Source: 2-02-FULL-55-14 sp964534125 (GTDB lineage Bacteria > Bacteroidota > Ignavibacteria > UBA10030). Taken from it: a DNA stretch of 64,000 nucleotides. Under the pieces are notes generated by a model, which saw only the letters and a list, made by a program, of their open reading frames with translations, did no database searches and was not told where the DNA came from. The stretch is taken from NCBI GenBank assembly GCA_964534125.1, contig CAZHOJ010000008.1, forward strand, positions 124,001 through 188,000. Reading direction: 5' to 3'. Both the position numbers and the translations under genes were made by a program. Positions 25,378-32,736 of the stretch are shown here, piece after piece; the stretch's first letter is position 1, and the number at the start of each line of letters is the position of its first letter.

Positions 25378-26436
25378 ATGTACACACTCAGACGGTACCA
25401 GTTCGTGGTGATGGTCGCAGCCCTCGCCACCGGATCGCTGCTCCTCGCAGGCTGCGGGAGCGACGGCGCAGACGCAAAGGAGACCAAAGAGGAGCCGGTC
25501 CTTACCGTGCGCGTCGAGACCCTCACACCGCGGCCCATTACAGATGCCGTCCAGGTCGTGGGAATCCTGAAGGCCTTCGACGATGTGACGATGAGCGCCG
25601 AGGAAGGCGGCATCGTCCGATCATGGGTCGCCGACAAAGGAGACCGCGTGAGGAAAGGCGATATCATCGTCCTGCTGAACGACGATGTCATCAAGGCACA
25701 GTACGATGCTGCCCTCTCGCAGTATAAGATGGCCGAGCTCACTCTCGAGAAGCAGGAGAAGGTGTATGAAGAGAACGGGATCAGCGAGCTTCAGTACAAG
25801 AACCTGATGTACGCCCGGGATGCCGCTCAAGCGAACGCGAACCTGATGAAGGCCCGGTGGGAACGGACGCGTATCAAGGCCCCGGTCGACGGCGTACTCG
25901 AGCAACAGTATTTCGACGAGGCTGAGATGGCAGTGCCCGGCATGCCCCTGGCCCATGTCGTCAGCACCGAAAAGCTGAAGGTCCGTGCCGAGATCCCCGA
26001 GAAATATGCCGGCACTGTCTCGGTGGGCCAGAAGGCGGTCCTCACCTTCGACGCTTTTCCGGAGGATACCGTCCGCGGTACGGTGAGCTACATCAGCTCG
26101 ACCGTTGACCCGACCAACCGCTCGCTGACGATCGAAGTCGTCATCCCGAGCAGGGACGGGCGCTACAAGCCCGAGATGATCTCCAGGATGCGCGTGCTTC
26201 GTGAGTCGAAAGAGAACGCCCTCGTGGTGAGCGAGAACGTCGTCCAGCTGGTGGATATGGACAAGCACATCGTCTATGTCGAAGAGAACGGTGTCGCCAG
26301 AGAGCGCGTCGTGACCCTCGGTGGCAGACAGGACAGTCATGTCGAGATCGTGACTGGCCTCAAGCCGGGCGATCGGGTGATCGTGACCGATGTTCAGAAA
26401 CTCGTCGACGGCCTGCCGGTCGCCGTCGCCAGCTAG
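25378..26436 (+). CDS. RND efflux periplasmic adaptor (membrane fusion lipoprotein)
   Basis: 352 residues from the ATG at 25378, chosen because it follows GAAAGGA and directly begins a lipoprotein signal (GSLLLAGC, Cys about 24). A GTG seven codons upstream is possible. Domains in order are the biotinyl-lipoyl hybrid first half (EEGGIVRSWVADKGDRVRKGD), an alpha-helical hairpin, the lipoyl second half (RIKAPVDGVL), a beta barrel and a membrane-proximal domain. It bridges the inner-membrane pump and the TolC channel. Confidence 0.93.
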   Translation: MYTLRRYQFVVMVAALATGSLLLAGCGSDGADAKETKEEPVLTVRVETLTPRPITDAVQVVGILKAFDDVTMSAEEGGIVRSWVADKGDRVRKGDIIVLLNDDVIKAQYDAALSQYKMAELTLEKQEKVYEENGISELQYKNLMYARDAAQANANLMKARWERTRIKAPVDGVLEQQYFDEAEMAVPGMPLAHVVSTEKLKVRAEIPEKYAGTVSVGQKAVLTFDAFPEDTVRGTVSYISSTVDPTNRSLTIEVVIPSRDGRYKPEMISRMRVLRESKENALVVSENVVQLVDMDKHIVYVEENGVARERVVTLGGRQDSHVEIVTGLKPGDRVIVTDVQKLVDGLPVAVAS

Positions 26437-26460
26437 CATACGCAGAAGAGGTCGAATCCT

Positions 26461-29400
26461 ATGGGACCATGGAACATAGCAATCAAGAACAAGGTCGCGG
26501 TCTACATCCTCATTCTCCTGATCGTCATCGTCGGATGGACCGCTTATACGTCCATGCCGCGGGAGGCCGCCCCCGACATCTCTATTCCGATCATCATCGT
26601 GACGGTGCCATACCCCGGCGTCTCCCCTTCCGACATTGAGGGACTGGTGACGCAGCCGCTCGAGCGCGACCTGCAGGCAGTCTCGGACGTCAAGCAGATC
26701 ACCTCGTCGTCGAAAGAGGGCCTGTCGACGGTGCGGGTGGAGTTCAACACGGATGTCGATATCGATGACGCCCTGCGGCGCGTCCGCGACAAGGTGAATT
26801 CCACACGGCCCAACCTCCCCACCGACATCATGGAACCCATCGTCTCGGAGATCAACCTGAGCGAGTTTCCCATCATGATCGTGAATGTGGGTGGCAACGT
26901 GGGGCTCGCACGGCTGAAGACCATCGCCGAGGAGATCCAGGACGAGATCGAGGCCATCCCCGGAGTGCTCCGGGCCGATCTGAGCGGCGGACTCACGCCG
27001 GAGGTACAGGTCAATTGTGACGTCTACCGGCTGAAGGCTTACCAGATAGGTTTCAGCGACGTCGTCAGCGCCATCCAGGCAGAGAATGTCTCCGTCCCCG
27101 GCGGCTCCATCGACACAGGAGAGAAGTCCTTTACGGTCCGCGTGCCCGGGGAGTTCGCCGAGGCCCGCCCCATCGAGGATATCGTCATCAAGATCCAGAA
27201 TGGCAAGGCCATCTACGTGCGCGACGTCGCGACAGTCACCATGTCGTTCGAGGACCGGCAGACGTATGCCCGTCTGAACGGCACGGAGGTCGTGTCCCTG
27301 CAGGTGCGGAAACGTGCGGGGGAGAACCTGTTGCGCATCTCTGATGAAGTAAAGGCGATCGTCGAGCAGAACCAGCTGAAGGTTCCGGCGGGCATCGACC
27401 TGAACGTTTCTAACGACCAATCGCTGTTCATCCGCCGGTCGGTCCATGAGCTGGAGAACAGCATCTTCACCGGCATGTTCCTCGTCGTCATGGCGCTCTT
27501 CATGTTCTTCGGGTTCAAGAACTCCCTGCTCATCTCGACGGCCATACCGCTGTCGATGCTCATCGGATTCTCGATCCTCGCGGCCTTCGGGATCACGCTG
27601 AACTTCGTCGTGCTGTTCTCGCTCGTGCTGGTGCTCGGCATCGTCGTCGACGATGCTGTCGTGGTGATCGAGAACATCTACCGGCATCAGCAGCATATCC
27701 ATGACGACCCCGAACACGCGGCCATCAATGGCACGGCGGAAGTGGCCATCCCCGTGATGACCTCCACGCTGAGCACATTGTCGCCCTTCATACCCCTGCT
27801 CTTCTGGCCTGGCATCGTCGGTGAGTTCATGTTCTTCCTCCCGATGACGCTGCTCGTGACGCTCGGGGCATCCCTGTTCGTCGCGTTCATCATCAGCCCG
27901 GTTCAGGGTGCGGTCTGGATCGACTACCGCAAGGAGATCCGGAAGGCACGCGAGGCCCTGGCTCATCCGACCTGGTGGCGGAAGTACAATCCCATCACGT
28001 GGCTGTATCATAAGACGGACGAGGTCCTCTTCCCGATGATGCAGAAGTATTACACCATGACCCTGGCGTGGGCTCTGCAGAACAAGTGGCTGACGCTCGG
28101 CTCGGCTGGCGGGATGCTCCTCTTCGCCTTTCTGCTGACGGGGATGTTCGGCACCGGCGTTGTCTTCTTCCCCGAAACGGAGCCGCAGATGGTGACAGCT
28201 CGCGCTGAGGCGGCCCCGGGAACGGCTCTTGAAGTGACAAACGACATTGCCCGGGTGCTCGAGTCGCGCATCGAAGGAGTTCCCGGACGGAAAGATATCG
28301 AGTTCATGGCGGCAAGCGTCGGCACCTCGGACGATCCGTTCGACTTCGGCGGACAAGGAACGTCCAACAAGGCGGGTGTGTCCGTCAACTTCTACGAGAA
28401 GAAATACCGCGAGCAAAGCTCAGCGACAACGCTGGAAGAGATCCGGCAGTCGATGCTCGGCATTCCCGGCGCAGACATCCGGCTGGTGAAGCAACAGATG
28501 GGACCTCCCGTCGGGGCTGACGTCAGCATCGAGATCTCGGGGGATGACTACAGCCAGCTCGCCCGGCTGAGCGGCCAGGTCCAGGCCGCCATTAAGGGTG
28601 TCGCCGGCCTTGTCGACCTGAAGGACGACTATAACACCGGAAAACCGGAGGTGCAGGTCATTGTCGACAGGGAGAAGGCGGGACTCCTGTGGACCTCCAC
28701 CGGTCAGATCGCGGGGACCGTACGGTCGGCCATCAGCGGTGCAGAAGCGTCCAAGTTCCGCGTCGGAGAGGACGAGTACAAGATCCGGGTCCGGCTGCAG
28801 GAGAACCAGCGGACATCGATCTCCGACCTGGAGAACCTGACGATCAGCTTCATGAACCGGCGCGGGCAAATGCTGAACATTCCGCTCATCGCCGTGGCCG
28901 ACATCCAGCGGTCACAGGGCGTGACCGAGATCCGCCGCAAGGACCTGAAGCGCGTCATTACGGTGGGCGGAGCGGTCGAAGGCAGGGTCAAATCAGAGGT
29001 GCTCGACGAGGTCAAGACTCTCGTCGGAGCCATCGACCTGCCGGCCGGCTATACGGTGCGATTCACCGGAGCGGATGAGGAACAGAACAAAGCGTCGGCA
29101 TTTCTCGGCCGGGCTTTCATGTTCACGATCCTCCTCGTCTTCCTGACGCTCGTGACCGAGTTCAACTCCATCAAAGTGCCGCTTGTCATCCTCTTCACCG
29201 TACCGCTGGCGCTCATCGGTGTACTGCTGGGGCTTGTTATCACACAGACCCCCTTCTCTATCATCATGACAGGGGTCGGCGTCATCGCGCTCGTCGGCAT
29301 CGTCGTGAAGAACGCCATTGTCCTGCTTGACTTCGTGAAGCAGAACAGAGCGTCCGGATTGTCACTCGACGAATCCCTCATCGAGGCGGGCCGCACGCGC

Positions 29401-29688
29401 ATGCGCCCGGTGGTGCTGACGGCCGTCACGACGGTCCTTGGCGTCATACCGCTGGCAACAGGGTTCGATTTCGACTGGCGGGAACTCCGGTTCATCGTCG
29501 GCGCCGAGAGCGCTGGATTCTGGGGTCCGCTCGGCATCGCCATCATTTCCGGACTGACATTCTCGAGCTTCCTGACGCTTGTCATCGTACCGGTCATGTA
29601 CTCGAAGCTGGAGGAACTGACAGAGAAGGCGAAGAGCCTGATCGGGAAGTTCTTCGGTAGGAACGGAGAAACGGCCGACGCGGCCTAA
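26461..29688 (+). CDS. RND-family multidrug efflux transporter (AcrB/HAE1-like)
   Basis: 1,075 residues, usual length for AcrB homologues. There are twelve predicted transmembrane helices and two large periplasmic loops. The proton-relay residues are present: the Asp pair in LGIVVDDAVVVIEN (about 395-397) on helix 4 and the Lys in GIVVKNAIVLLDF (about 949) on helix 10. These indicate a drug-type rather than a heavy-metal pump. It is the last gene of the tetR operon. Substrates cannot be predicted from the sequence. Confidence 0.95.
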   Translation: MGPWNIAIKNKVAVYILILLIVIVGWTAYTSMPREAAPDISIPIIIVTVPYPGVSPSDIEGLVTQPLERDLQAVSDVKQITSSSKEGLSTVRVEFNTDVDIDDALRRVRDKVNSTRPNLPTDIMEPIVSEINLSEFPIMIVNVGGNVGLARLKTIAEEIQDEIEAIPGVLRADLSGGLTPEVQVNCDVYRLKAYQIGFSDVVSAIQAENVSVPGGSIDTGEKSFTVRVPGEFAEARPIEDIVIKIQNGKAIYVRDVATVTMSFEDRQTYARLNGTEVVSLQVRKRAGENLLRISDEVKAIVEQNQLKVPAGIDLNVSNDQSLFIRRSVHELENSIFTGMFLVVMALFMFFGFKNSLLISTAIPLSMLIGFSILAAFGITLNFVVLFSLVLVLGIVVDDAVVVIENIYRHQQHIHDDPEHAAINGTAEVAIPVMTSTLSTLSPFIPLLFWPGIVGEFMFFLPMTLLVTLGASLFVAFIISPVQGAVWIDYRKEIRKAREALAHPTWWRKYNPITWLYHKTDEVLFPMMQKYYTMTLAWALQNKWLTLGSAGGMLLFAFLLTGMFGTGVVFFPETEPQMVTARAEAAPGTALEVTNDIARVLESRIEGVPGRKDIEFMAASVGTSDDPFDFGGQGTSNKAGVSVNFYEKKYREQSSATTLEEIRQSMLGIPGADIRLVKQQMGPPVGADVSIEISGDDYSQLARLSGQVQAAIKGVAGLVDLKDDYNTGKPEVQVIVDREKAGLLWTSTGQIAGTVRSAISGAEASKFRVGEDEYKIRVRLQENQRTSISDLENLTISFMNRRGQMLNIPLIAVADIQRSQGVTEIRRKDLKRVITVGGAVEGRVKSEVLDEVKTLVGAIDLPAGYTVRFTGADEEQNKASAFLGRAFMFTILLVFLTLVTEFNSIKVPLVILFTVPLALIGVLLGLVITQTPFSIIMTGVGVIALVGIVVKNAIVLLDFVKQNRASGLSLDESLIEAGRTRMRPVVLTAVTTVLGVIPLATGFDFDWRELRFIVGAESAGFWGPLGIAIISGLTFSSFLTLVIVPVMYSKLEELTEKAKSLIGKFFGRNGETADAA

Positions 29689-29833
29689 CAGGCTGCGGAA
29701 AAATCTTCCCGGGAAGGTTTCGCGCGGAGCCCGCAACGTTTGCAACGCACGCAGCGATTTAAAAAACGTGGCGTGCGTGGCATATTTGACATTCCCTGAC
29801 CGTTGCGCCTGCCCGCCATCCTGGATCTCCAAT

Positions 29834-30045
29834 GGCAGGCGGGGTCGCTGCCTGCTTCGCCTGCCTGACGAATACGTGCCCGCCGAATATCTGCAGGCGG
29901 GCCTGCCTGCCGAATTCCTGCAGGCAGGCCTGCAGGCAGGCCTGACGCGAGTCAGGCGCGCGCAAAATGTTTTTCCGCAAGATCCTGGAGACAGAACGAG
30001 ACCGCACAACCTGTCTGCCGGGCCCCCGGGCAAGGCAGGCAGGTT
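29834..30045. repeat. GCAGGC-rich palindromic block between convergent genes
   Basis: The 362-bp region between the convergent RND and HAD genes holds densely packed CCTGC/GCAGG words. There are two tandem copies of CCTGCAGGCAGG (29917-29940), a CCTGAC/GTCAGG hairpin (29941-29956), and a long hairpin with arms AACCTGTCTGCC (30008-30019) and GGCAGGCAGGTT (30034-30045) just 5 bp after the HAD stop. A 12-bp palindrome CTTCCCGGGAAG (29705-29716) follows the RND stop. This looks like a REP-type or terminator-like element. No coding sequence is convincing here. Confidence 0.65.
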
Positions 30046-30050
30046 CGTGG

Positions 30051-30653
30051 TCAGAGCACGCCCATCGACCGGAGCTGATCCTCCAGGTCGGAGACTCCCC
30101 GGAACAATACCGCTGCAAATCCCGCGCGTCGTGCTCCGTCAACATTCTCCGCAAGGTCATCGATGAACACCATCTCAGAGGGCGGGAATCCTTCCCCCCT
30201 GATGACCCCTGCATAAAACTCATCCTTCGGCTTCATCACTCCCAGTTGGTAGGACACATAATAGCGTTCCAGATGCTTCAGCGCCGGGATCGTGCGGAGA
30301 CAGAGCGCAAAGTGGAGGGGATTCGTGTTGCTGACGAGCGCGGCCTCATGCCGTTTTCCAACCTGCCTGACGATGTCCTCCATCCCTGCGATGGGCTCGG
30401 GCAACACGGACAGGAAAGCATCGAGCAGCCGATCATGCGAGTACGAACCGTCGAACAGCCCGTAGAACCGTTCCAGGAATTCTTCCGTGCCGATCTCGCC
30501 GGATTCATATATCCTGCCAAGCTGAAGCACCCTGGGGCCGACCTCTTCCCGCCGGACGGGGTCCGCAATGCCCATTGCGTCCCAGAAGCGCGCAGGCTGG
30601 AAGAGCGAAAGCACATTTCCGAGGTCGAACAATACCGATCTGTAGGCGCTCAT
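30051..30653 (-). CDS. HAD-family hydrolase (YihX-like phosphatase)
   Basis: 200 residues from the ATG at 30653. Motif I is LFDLGNV, the form found in YihX-type sugar-phosphate phosphatases, motif II is VSNTNP, motif III is the Lys in GVMKPKDEFY and motif IV is MVFIDDLAENVDGAR. It is a cytosolic haloacid dehalogenase-type phosphatase; the substrate is not evident. It overlaps the upstream metallophosphoesterase gene by 4 bp (ATGA), so the two are co-translated. Confidence 0.88.
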   Translation of the reverse strand: MSAYRSVLFDLGNVLSLFQPARFWDAMGIADPVRREEVGPRVLQLGRIYESGEIGTEEFLERFYGLFDGSYSHDRLLDAFLSVLPEPIAGMEDIVRQVGKRHEAALVSNTNPLHFALCLRTIPALKHLERYYVSYQLGVMKPKDEFYAGVIRGEGFPPSEMVFIDDLAENVDGARRAGFAAVLFRGVSDLEDQLRSMGVL

Positions 30654-31300
30654 CCCTTCATCTCCACGGTGCACTGTTCCCCGGCCTGTATCACCGCATA
30701 ATATCCCAACCCGGCAGGCCCGCAGTTGACGACGCTTGTTGTCCCGATCGTGTCCTTCCCGCGTGCTTCATGGATATGTCCGCATACAGCGAGGCAGGGC
30801 TGGTTCTGTTCAATGAATGCTCTGACCGACGCACTCCCGACATGGCTCCCGGACCGGAGGCGATCGACTGTCGTGCCTGCTGGAGGCGCGTGCGGCACAA
30901 ATATTTTCAGACGCGCGGCCGAAACATCATTCCACCCCTTCAGCACCCGCATGGTGATCTCGTCCTCGGAGATCTCATACGGCGTATGCATCGGTGTCGG
31001 CGGTGATGCAGAGACGCCAAAGACGCCGATATCTCCCCAGAGCGTACCCCGGGCATTCACCGACACTTCCTTTGCGGTGAAGACATCCTCGAGCGCAGCG
31101 GGATCCATATTGCCGCATACGGCCGCCACGGGCGATCCGAATGAGAGCAGCATATCGAGGGCTTCTGCGGCCTCTTCGGGAGAACCGTGTGTCGTCAGGT
31201 CGCCGGCCATGAGGAGGCCGTCCCAGGGCCACTCGGAATCCAGGATTGACCGGACCTTCTCATACGCACCGTGAATGTCTGCAAGAGCGAGGAGCTTCAT
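30650..31300 (-). CDS. Metallophosphoesterase (calcineurin-like)
   Basis: 216 residues from the ATG at 31300, which places the first metal ligand at the expected spot (LLALADIHGAY). Further ligands are MAGDLTTHG, CGNMD, FVPHAPP and CGHIHEARG, the full dinuclear-metal set of the family. The protein is cytosolic. The substrate is unknown (phosphodiesterase or phosphomonoesterase). It is co-translated with the HAD phosphatase. Confidence 0.9.
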   Translation of the reverse strand: MKLLALADIHGAYEKVRSILDSEWPWDGLLMAGDLTTHGSPEEAAEALDMLLSFGSPVAAVCGNMDPAALEDVFTAKEVSVNARGTLWGDIGVFGVSASPPTPMHTPYEISEDEITMRVLKGWNDVSAARLKIFVPHAPPAGTTVDRLRSGSHVGSASVRAFIEQNQPCLAVCGHIHEARGKDTIGTTSVVNCGPAGLGYYAVIQAGEQCTVEMKG

Positions 31301-31465
31301 AGAATCTTTATCGCTATATACGTGACAACCGCCGGCGTTCAACCGTCAAAGAACCACCAGGTGCCGGGCGTAGACTTTGGCCTCTCGCCAGGCGGCAGTT
31401 GCAGATTCGGTGAAAGGTGAACATTGTACCTTGTCGTGCGGTCAGTGTATCCGAAAGGTAAATAA

Positions 31466-31870
31466 TTGTCCCTACAATCGAAGTTCGATGTCATCGTTCT
31501 GTACGACGGATACTGCGTGCTGTGTAACTGGTTCGTGCGCCTCGTCCTCCGCATGGATCGCAGGGGTGTCATAGGCTTCGCCCCGCTGACCTCGGAATGT
31601 GCCCGACTGGCGGCTGATTCCCTGCCGAAAGGGGTCGATTCCGTGATCGTTATCGACGGTGATCGCACCTTTGTGAGGTCTCAGGCGGTGTTCCGGGTCT
31701 TCGAACGTATCGGAGGGCTGTGGAAAGGAATGACGATCCTGCGTGTGTTACCGACGGCTTTGACAGACCGGGTCTACGACTTCATAGCCGTACGACGGAA
31801 AAAGCTCTTCGGCCGTTATGAGGCCTGTCCTCTTCCGGAGGAGAGATTCCGGTCGCGATTCCTGGCGTGA
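31466..31870 (+). CDS. DCC-family thiol-disulfide oxidoreductase-like protein (DUF393)
   Basis: 134 residues with the family hallmark LYDGYCVLCNWFVR, giving a CxxC pair at Cys17 and Cys20. DCC proteins are named for this Asp-Cys-Cys motif and are presumed thiol-disulfide oxidoreductases, but their role is poorly defined. The start is TTG with GAAAGG 9 bp upstream; no in-frame ATG precedes the motif. Confidence 0.85.
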   Translation: MSLQSKFDVIVLYDGYCVLCNWFVRLVLRMDRRGVIGFAPLTSECARLAADSLPKGVDSVIVIDGDRTFVRSQAVFRVFERIGGLWKGMTILRVLPTALTDRVYDFIAVRRKKLFGRYEACPLPEERFRSRFLA

Positions 31871-31925
31871 CGCGACCTCAGCGCTTTGGCTCAACGCGCT
31901 CCCCGCTCCGACCACCTCACCTCCC

Positions 31926-31953
31926 GCTTCTTGCTTCTCGCTCCTTACTCTAC
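31926..31953. repeat. 7-bp-periodic tract overlapping a gene end
   Basis: Heptamers GCTTCTT, GCTTCTC, GCTCCTT, ACTCTAC run in register and touch the stop codon of the small membrane-protein gene at 31950. The unit is nearly the same as in the tract after ftsZ (2626-2660). Confidence 0.65.
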
Positions 31954-32177
31954 TGTCCTCCGACGATCTCCACCATGAGCAACGCTGCCATCATGAGCCA
32001 CGTGACGACGACAAGGAATAGTGGGTTTCTGACAAGTCGTATGAGTCGTGACTGCAGATGCTTGAGGTGCGGAAGCGGAAGAGGGTGTGGTTCGTGTGCG
32101 GGAACTGTCGCGTAGGGAGAGGGGGATCTGAAGACGCGCTGGCCGAGGCGCGCCGATGTGTACGCCTTCGTATGCAT
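31950..32177 (-). CDS. Small single-pass membrane protein, paralogue 1
   Basis: 75 residues from the ATG at 32177. A Pro/His-rich hydrophilic N-terminus precedes a C-terminal transmembrane helix: LVRNPLFLVVVTWLMMAALL followed by a short E-I-V-G-G-Q tail. The family is not recognised. The C-terminal 28 residues match the neighbouring gene at 32363-32545, which argues that both frames are real. A longer frame to 32261 exists but adds an unlikely Cys-rich leader. Function unknown. Confidence 0.65.
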   Translation of the reverse strand: MHTKAYTSARLGQRVFRSPSPYATVPAHEPHPLPLPHLKHLQSRLIRLVRNPLFLVVVTWLMMAALLMVEIVGGQ

Positions 32178-32216
32178 CTGAGGATCGAAATTACACCACT
32201 GAAATGAGGGGTCGCA

Positions 32217-32273
32217 ATGTACAGTGATTGTCAATCGGTAGCAATGACAATTCGCACACATGTACAGATTGTC
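32217..32273. promoter_or_regulatory. Direct repeats upstream of the first small membrane-protein gene
   Basis: ATGTACAGTGATTGTC (32217-32232) and ATGTACAGATTGTC (32260-32273) lie 43 bp apart (start to start), 40-96 bp before the start of the 75-residue membrane protein. The spacing is close to four helical turns. This could be a regulator binding pair, but no regulator is implicated. Confidence 0.35.
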
Positions 32274-32362
32274 GAACCGTTCTCAATGGTGAGAGTGGTT
32301 CAAGTGCGGGTTGAAAGGAATGCCGATGATGCTTGACGTACGAAGCTTTAGGGAGGAGGCGA

Positions 32363-32545
32363 TTACTTTCCCGCGACCTCGAACGCCAGCAGAAATGCCA
32401 TGAGCACCCATGTGAAGATCACGAGGAAGAGCGGATTCCTAAGGATGCGGAGAAGAACAGATTGTTCCTTTGGGACAGGGCTTTGCTTTTCCGCCAGATC
32501 TGATGCCATCTCGGCAGACGTATGTGTGCTTGTCTGAAGGTCCAT
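32363..32545 (-). CDS. Small single-pass membrane protein, paralogue 2
   Basis: 60 residues: a hydrophilic N-terminal half and a C-terminal transmembrane helix ILRNPLFLVIFTWVLMAFLL followed by AFEVAGK. It shares RNPLFLV-xx-TW-xx-MA-x-LL-xx-E with the protein encoded at 31950-32177. The conservation of a charged RNP before the helix and a Glu just after it suggests a fixed orientation with the short tail outside. The family is not recognised; no function is proposed. Confidence 0.7.
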   Translation of the reverse strand: MDLQTSTHTSAEMASDLAEKQSPVPKEQSVLLRILRNPLFLVIFTWVLMAFLLAFEVAGK

Positions 32546-32619
32546 GTTGATTCTGCCCGATCGTGTGAATGTATAAATACGGAAAGCTCTGCCTTTCGGA
32601 CGTGAGGCAGGTCACAGAG

Positions 32620-32675
32620 AGCAGTGCGGAGAACGGAATTGGGAGTAGAGAGCAAAGAGATAGAAGTAGTGAGAC
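32620..32675. repeat. Degenerate 7-bp-periodic tract
   Basis: Eight weak heptamers: AGCAGTG, CGGAGAA, CGGAATT, GGGAGTA, GAGAGCA, AAGAGAT, AGAAGTA, GTGAGAC. The fourth base is A in all eight. It sits between the small membrane-protein gene and the end of the giant gene. Confidence 0.5.
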
Positions 32676-32736
32676 CCTGGGGAAGTCTGTCCTCATTCAA
32701 GACCTGCATCGAACGAGGACAGACTCCAGATGTGTT

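Noticed and set aside
25621..28416. 931-codon open frame on the minus strand
   Set aside because: It lies antisense to the adaptor and RND pump genes. Its composition (His/Asp/Arg-rich, no domains) is the mirror of GC-rich codons, a shadow frame.
29768..30166. 132-codon frame in the GCAGGC block
   Set aside because: Its text is the translated repeat (LQAGLPAEFLQAGLQAGL-like) and it overlaps the end of the HAD gene.
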